Positions 61,158 to 64,000 of a DNA stretch of 64,000 nucleotides are shown here, piece after piece. The DNA comes from Oscillospiraceae bacterium (GTDB taxonomy: Bacteria > Bacillota > Clostridia > Oscillospirales > Oscillospiraceae): the NCBI GenBank assembly GCA_017516005.1, contig JAFWDU010000007.1, forward strand, positions 21,690 to 85,689, read 5' to 3'. Position 1 is the stretch's first letter; each line of letters opens with the position of its first letter. The translations under genes were made by a program, and so were the position numbers. The notes beneath the pieces were generated by a model that saw only the letters and a program-made list of their open reading frames with translations, was not told the origin of the DNA and made no database searches.

Positions 61158-62105
61158 TCAGAACCCGCTTTCCTGCGTCAGGCTGTCGTAATGCAGATTG
61201 ATCTGCTCCATAAATTCCTTCGCAGCGTTATACCCCATCTTCTTCTGGCGGTTATTCATGGCTGCAACCTCCAGAATGACAGCCAGGTTTCTGCCTGGTT
61301 TAATGGGCACGGAGATTGTCGGTATTTTTACGCCCAGTATCTCCTCATAATTCTCCTCCAGGCCGAGCCGGTCGTAGGTGTCCCCTTCCTTCCAGTTCTT
61401 CAGATGAATCAGAAGATCAATGCTGGTGGAGTCTTTGACGGCACCCATGCCGAACAGCTGTGCAACATTGGTAACACCGATGCCGCGGAGCTCCACATAA
61501 TGGCGGATCACATCCGGTGCCGTGCCGACCAGTTCGCTGGGCGACACCTGTTTGATCTCTACCGCATCGTCCGCAATCAGCCGGTGGCCGCGCTTGAGCA
61601 GCTCCACTGCCGCTTCCGACTTGCCGACGCCGCTTTCTCCCACTAGGAGCAGGCCTTCACCATAGACTTCCACAAGAACGCCATGCCGGGTTACTCTGGG
61701 TGCCAGCTTTGAAGAGAGATTGACAATCAGTTTCGCGATCAGCGCCGCAGTAGGCTGATCTGATGTCAGGACGGTTATGTTGTGTTTTTTTGCCATCTGG
61801 AGCAGTTCATCGGGGGGCATAAGGTCCCTTGCATAGATTAATGCCGGAATCCGATAGGAAAAAAGGCGGTCAAAAGCAATCGAGCGCTCATCCTCTGACA
61901 TTCCGCTGATATAGCTGTGCTCCACCATACCCATCACCTGGAGACGCATAGGCTCAAAATGTTCAAAATATCCAGTCAGCGCAAGGCCCGGCCTTGTAAC
62001 GTCCGCAACCAGCAAGCAGACACGATTATAATCGGTGGCCTTGTGCAAAGGCACCAAATGAAATTCCTCCGCGATCTCATGGAGAGGAACCGTATACTGA
62101 TACAT
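61158..62105 (-). CDS. hprK: HPr kinase/phosphorylase
   Basis: HprK phosphorylates HPr at Ser46 to control carbon catabolite repression in Firmicutes, and reverses it. The 315-residue protein has the P-loop GESGVGKSE (about 153-161), followed by RGHRLIADDAVEI and the C-terminal signature with RPIKPGRNLAVILEVAAMNNR read as VPIKPGRNLAVILEVAAMN. It has the N-terminal DRTGG-like domain. An RHS toxin block lies directly upstream, so its promoter is in 62105-62200 or shared with that block. Confidence 0.95.
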   Translation of the reverse strand: MYQYTVPLHEIAEEFHLVPLHKATDYNRVCLLVADVTRPGLALTGYFEHFEPMRLQVMGMVEHSYISGMSEDERSIAFDRLFSYRIPALIYARDLMPPDELLQMAKKHNITVLTSDQPTAALIAKLIVNLSSKLAPRVTRHGVLVEVYGEGLLLVGESGVGKSEAAVELLKRGHRLIADDAVEIKQVSPSELVGTAPDVIRHYVELRGIGVTNVAQLFGMGAVKDSTSIDLLIHLKNWKEGDTYDRLGLEENYEEILGVKIPTISVPIKPGRNLAVILEVAAMNNRQKKMGYNAAKEFMEQINLHYDSLTQESGF

Positions 62106-62202
62106 GGCAATGCCTCCTCCCTTACGTCATAATGATAGCATACAGCAAAGTAGATCTCAAGAATTCAGTCGGAAAATATACTAACATCACGAAAGATGCA
62201 GG

Positions 62203-62265
62203 CCGTGTCAAGCCGTCGTAGGAGTAGACGGTCATAATACCACTGTGGTCTGTCTTTGTTGCCAT
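62203..62265 (-). pseudogene. Leftover RHS/YD-repeat fragment
   Basis: On the minus strand, directly after a TAA, 21 codons read ATKTDHSGIMTVYSYDGLTR, which has the pattern of an RHS/YD repeat (YSYDGLxR). The same frame carries on for about 20 codons without RHS pattern. It sits between the candidate immunity gene and hprK. This looks like the remnant of an older RHS gene, or of the core preceding a lost orphan tip. It is short, so chance similarity is possible, but the location makes it convincing. Confidence 0.6.
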
Positions 62266-62266
62266 T

Positions 62267-62310
62267 TACACGGGTGGGTAGGAGAAAGGCATTACTCTAC
62301 CCGTGTAATT
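62267..62310 (-). other. Inverted repeat at end of candidate immunity gene
   Basis: TTACACGGGT pairs with ACCCGTGTAA on either side of the stop of the 62292 gene (one arm covers its last codons). No T tract follows, so it is not a clear terminator. Confidence 0.5.
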
Positions 62311-62720
62311 ACAATTGTCTCATACTGATTGTCAAATAGTTTATCTATTTCTATGTGATTAATTATTAGCTTCTTAGATGTAAAACGACAATGTCCAAAT
62401 AATAATTCATTGTCTCCGATATGTGAACCAAGCGGGTAAAATACTATACGGTCACCCGGGCCAAACGCTACTTGAACACTTATTGGTTCTCCACCTGTTT
62501 TCACATCTATCCTTTGATAATCCAACTCTCCAAATTCCATACGAATATAAGGCTCCTCACAAACCCAAACACTTGGTGCATAATCATATGGTCTTCTTCC
62601 ATAATACACGTCACATGCAGCTAGCAGAAGAATGATACACAGCAAACAAACGCAGAAAAGCACCACATTTCTTTTAGATACAGATACCACCGACAAACAC
62701 GCCCTTTGACAAGTAATCAT
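62292..62720 (-). CDS. Small lipoprotein, candidate immunity protein
   Basis: A protein of up to 142 residues with lysine/arginine, a strong hydrophobic stretch (VLFCVCLLCIILLL) and the lipobox LLAAC (Cys at residue 35 from the first ATG), so it should be lipid-anchored on the outer face of the membrane. The start is uncertain: ATG at 62720 lies inside the RHS gene, and later TTG or GTG codons in frame are possible. The gene overlaps the end of the RHS gene, the usual place for the cognate immunity gene. No family is recognised. Low GC, like the toxin tip. Confidence 0.6.
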   Translation of the reverse strand: MITCQRACLSVVSVSKRNVVLFCVCLLCIILLLAACDVYYGRRPYDYAPSVWVCEEPYIRMEFGELDYQRIDVKTGGEPISVQVAFGPGDRIVFYPLGSHIGDNELLFGHCRFTSKKLIINHIEIDKLFDNQYETIVITRVE

Positions 62721-64000
62721 TCAAATCTTCTTTTTCAAATTCAATAGACATTTTATTGTATGCATTGAAGATTATATACTTTCCCTTATGGTTGCAATAT
62801 CTAATCGCAACGGTATGTGCGCCTTTGAATAAATCTATGGCTGTTTTATCTGATAACAACCCAAGAATCACAGAGTCAAGGGCTTGGTCATAGGCAGAAT
62901 AGTCAGGGAGTTGAATGGAAGCATTCCAAAACGTCATGATGGCAATCCCGCCATTTTTCACATGATCAATCACATCATCCAAGGATTCTGCACGTGAATA
63001 GCTTACGTTCTTTTCATAAAAATAATATTCAATTACCCATGGCATGGTACCAAGCCAACGGATCGGGTTTTTCATCGAATAATAGTTTAGAACCGAATTG
63101 AAAGTGACCTCATAGTGGCCTGAAAGTATCATAGCATTATACACTGCAATTGCCCCACAACCTGCATCTCCAACGTTACTTGAACCGAACCGTATCTGGG
63201 AGAATGGCGCAAGCCCTTGCCCATTGATTAGTTCAGGCATAGGCCCATATGAAGCGATCGGAATTGCCTTTTTACCGCTGCGATCCACAAACACAATCGG
63301 ATTTCCAAAACAATACACATAGAGATTCCCCGCCTGACTGATGGTATCGTGCTGTGGAGCATAGGCGTATCTGTTCAGGCCCAGTGCATCCCTGTATTCT
63401 CCAATCTGCTGGGGTGTATCCCCATAGATCATGTTTCCCGGATTCCAGTGGGTATCCGCCTGACTGAATCTGCCTAATGATGAATCGTAGTACCTAGCTC
63501 TCAGGTAATATTCGTTGGTCTCCTTGTCCAGGTATTCTCCACAGTAGCGGAAGGGATTGGCGTCGGAGGCAACCTGGTTCTTCTCGTTGCCGAAGGCGTC
63601 ATAGGAATATGCTTTCGTGCTGTTGCCCGAGGCGTTGGTGAGGTTCACCACATCCCCGTGAGCGTTGTGGAGATAGTACTGCGTTGTACTGCCGCTTGTC
63701 ATGGAGATCAGGCCGTTGCCTCGCAGGTAGGTGGTGATGCCTGTCCCGGTCTTCTCTCCGACTACATTGCCGCCGTCAAGATAGTAACAGGTGACAGTGG
63801 AACCTACTGCCTTTGCCGTGCGGATTCCCTCCGCGTTATAGGTGTAGGTGCTGCTCTGTCCGTTTATCGTCTGGCCGGTCAGCTGGTTGAAGCTGTTGTA
63901 GCTATAGCTCGCAATTGCCGCAATTCCGTCCTGAGGCCGCCACTCGCTTTTCGTCAGCAGATTCCCGTTGGCGTCATAGGTGTAGACTGAGTTCTTTGTC
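62674..64000 (-). CDS. RHS-repeat polymorphic toxin, C-terminal part with papain-like cysteine peptidase tip
   Basis: The gene runs off the right edge; 441 residues are visible. The first part is RHS/YD repeats (YTYDANGNLLTKS, YTYNAEGIRTAK), then the RHS-associated core (YDAFGNEKNQ, YYLRARYYDSSLGRFSQADT) ending GNPIVFVDRSG. The last about 195 residues form a separate tip. It has GDAGCGAIAVYNA (Cys at 63159-63157), AHTVAIRY (His at 62817) and IFNAYN (Asn at 62766), the order Cys-His-Asn of papain-like peptidases. Toxic action, secretion and peptidase activity are inferred from family logic. GC drops in the tip compared with the core, as expected for exchangeable tips. Confidence 0.85.
   Translation of the reverse strand, partial: TKNSVYTYDANGNLLTKSEWRPQDGIAAIASYSYNSFNQLTGQTINGQSSTYTYNAEGIRTAKAVGSTVTCYYLDGGNVVGEKTGTGITTYLRGNGLISMTSGSTTQYYLHNAHGDVVNLTNASGNSTKAYSYDAFGNEKNQVASDANPFRYCGEYLDKETNEYYLRARYYDSSLGRFSQADTHWNPGNMIYGDTPQQIGEYRDALGLNRYAYAPQHDTISQAGNLYVYCFGNPIVFVDRSGKKAIPIASYGPMPELINGQGLAPFSQIRFGSSNVGDAGCGAIAVYNAMILSGHYEVTFNSVLNYYSMKNPIRWLGTMPWVIEYYFYEKNVSYSRAESLDDVIDHVKNGGIAIMTFWNASIQLPDYSAYDQALDSVILGLLSDKTAIDLFKGAHTVAIRYCNHKGKYIIFNAYNKMSIEFEKEDLNDYLSKGVFVGGICI

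Noticed and set aside
1..64000. CRISPR arrays, insertion sequences or prophage
   Set aside because: No regularly spaced repeats, transposase, integrase or phage structural gene was seen on either strand.

Overview
The window is a bacterial chromosome segment of medium-to-high GC from a Gram-positive, Clostridia-like member of the Bacillota. Support comes from CdaA/CdaR, ScpA/ScpB, GerW (a sporulation protein), a T-box leader, HPr kinase, WhiA-YvcK-RapZ, and an IspH-ribosomal protein S1 fusion of the kind known in Clostridia. The order or species cannot be fixed from sequence alone. Most genes lie on the minus strand in long, tightly packed operons with four-base start/stop overlaps.

Layout: 1-3541 (minus) carries cdaA, cdaR, a DUF5685 protein and the start of a DnaJ-domain protein. 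3762-8370 (plus) is a MoxR ATPase-DUF58-transglutaminase operon with a clear promoter and terminator. 8431-13160 (minus) is RNase P RNA running directly into murD, a methionine gamma-lyase-like PLP enzyme, ispD, ispF and a DNA-alkylation repair gene. 13466-16546 holds a lone lipoprotein, a sugar-phosphate isomerase, a GNAT enzyme and a Dabb protein. 16662-22021 is rpiR-type regulator, BaiN/HI0933-type flavoprotein, cmk, plsC and ispH-rpsA. 22136-26393 is a site-2 protease, scpA, scpB, DUF2953, gerW and an rRNA pseudouridine synthase. 26483-27222 is tRNA-Arg(ACG) plus a low-GC orphan gene that resembles immunity proteins. 27334-36839 holds tex, a YbaK-type deacylase, an aminotransferase, a MATE pump, a type-B carboxylesterase, a hemolysin III-type membrane protein with a palindromic operator, a VanZ-type protein and tRNA-Thr(CGT). 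36840-37500 is non-coding and contains three DnaA-box-like sites.

37501-44330 is polA-rimI-tsaD and a cysE-cysS operon behind a cysteine T-box. 43812-52740 reads as a lipoprotein, response regulator, histidine kinase, DUF1385, prmC, recA, recX, rimO, pgsA series. 52856-60130 is murB-rapZ-yvcK-whiA-dnaE. 60351-62105 has a NUDIX gene and hprK. The right edge (62203-64000) is an accessory block: the 3' part of an RHS-repeat polymorphic toxin whose variable tip looks like a papain-type cysteine peptidase, an overlapping small lipoprotein that is a candidate immunity protein, and a leftover RHS-repeat fragment just upstream of hprK.

The most noteworthy signals are the RHS toxin/lipoprotein/remnant block, a perfect Shine-Dalgarno inside ispH-rpsA that would yield free S1, RNase P RNA abutting murD without a terminator, an operator overlapping the hemolysin III promoter, an open protein-like stretch upstream of gerW, and the DnaA-box cluster. 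No CRISPR array, transposase or phage gene was seen.
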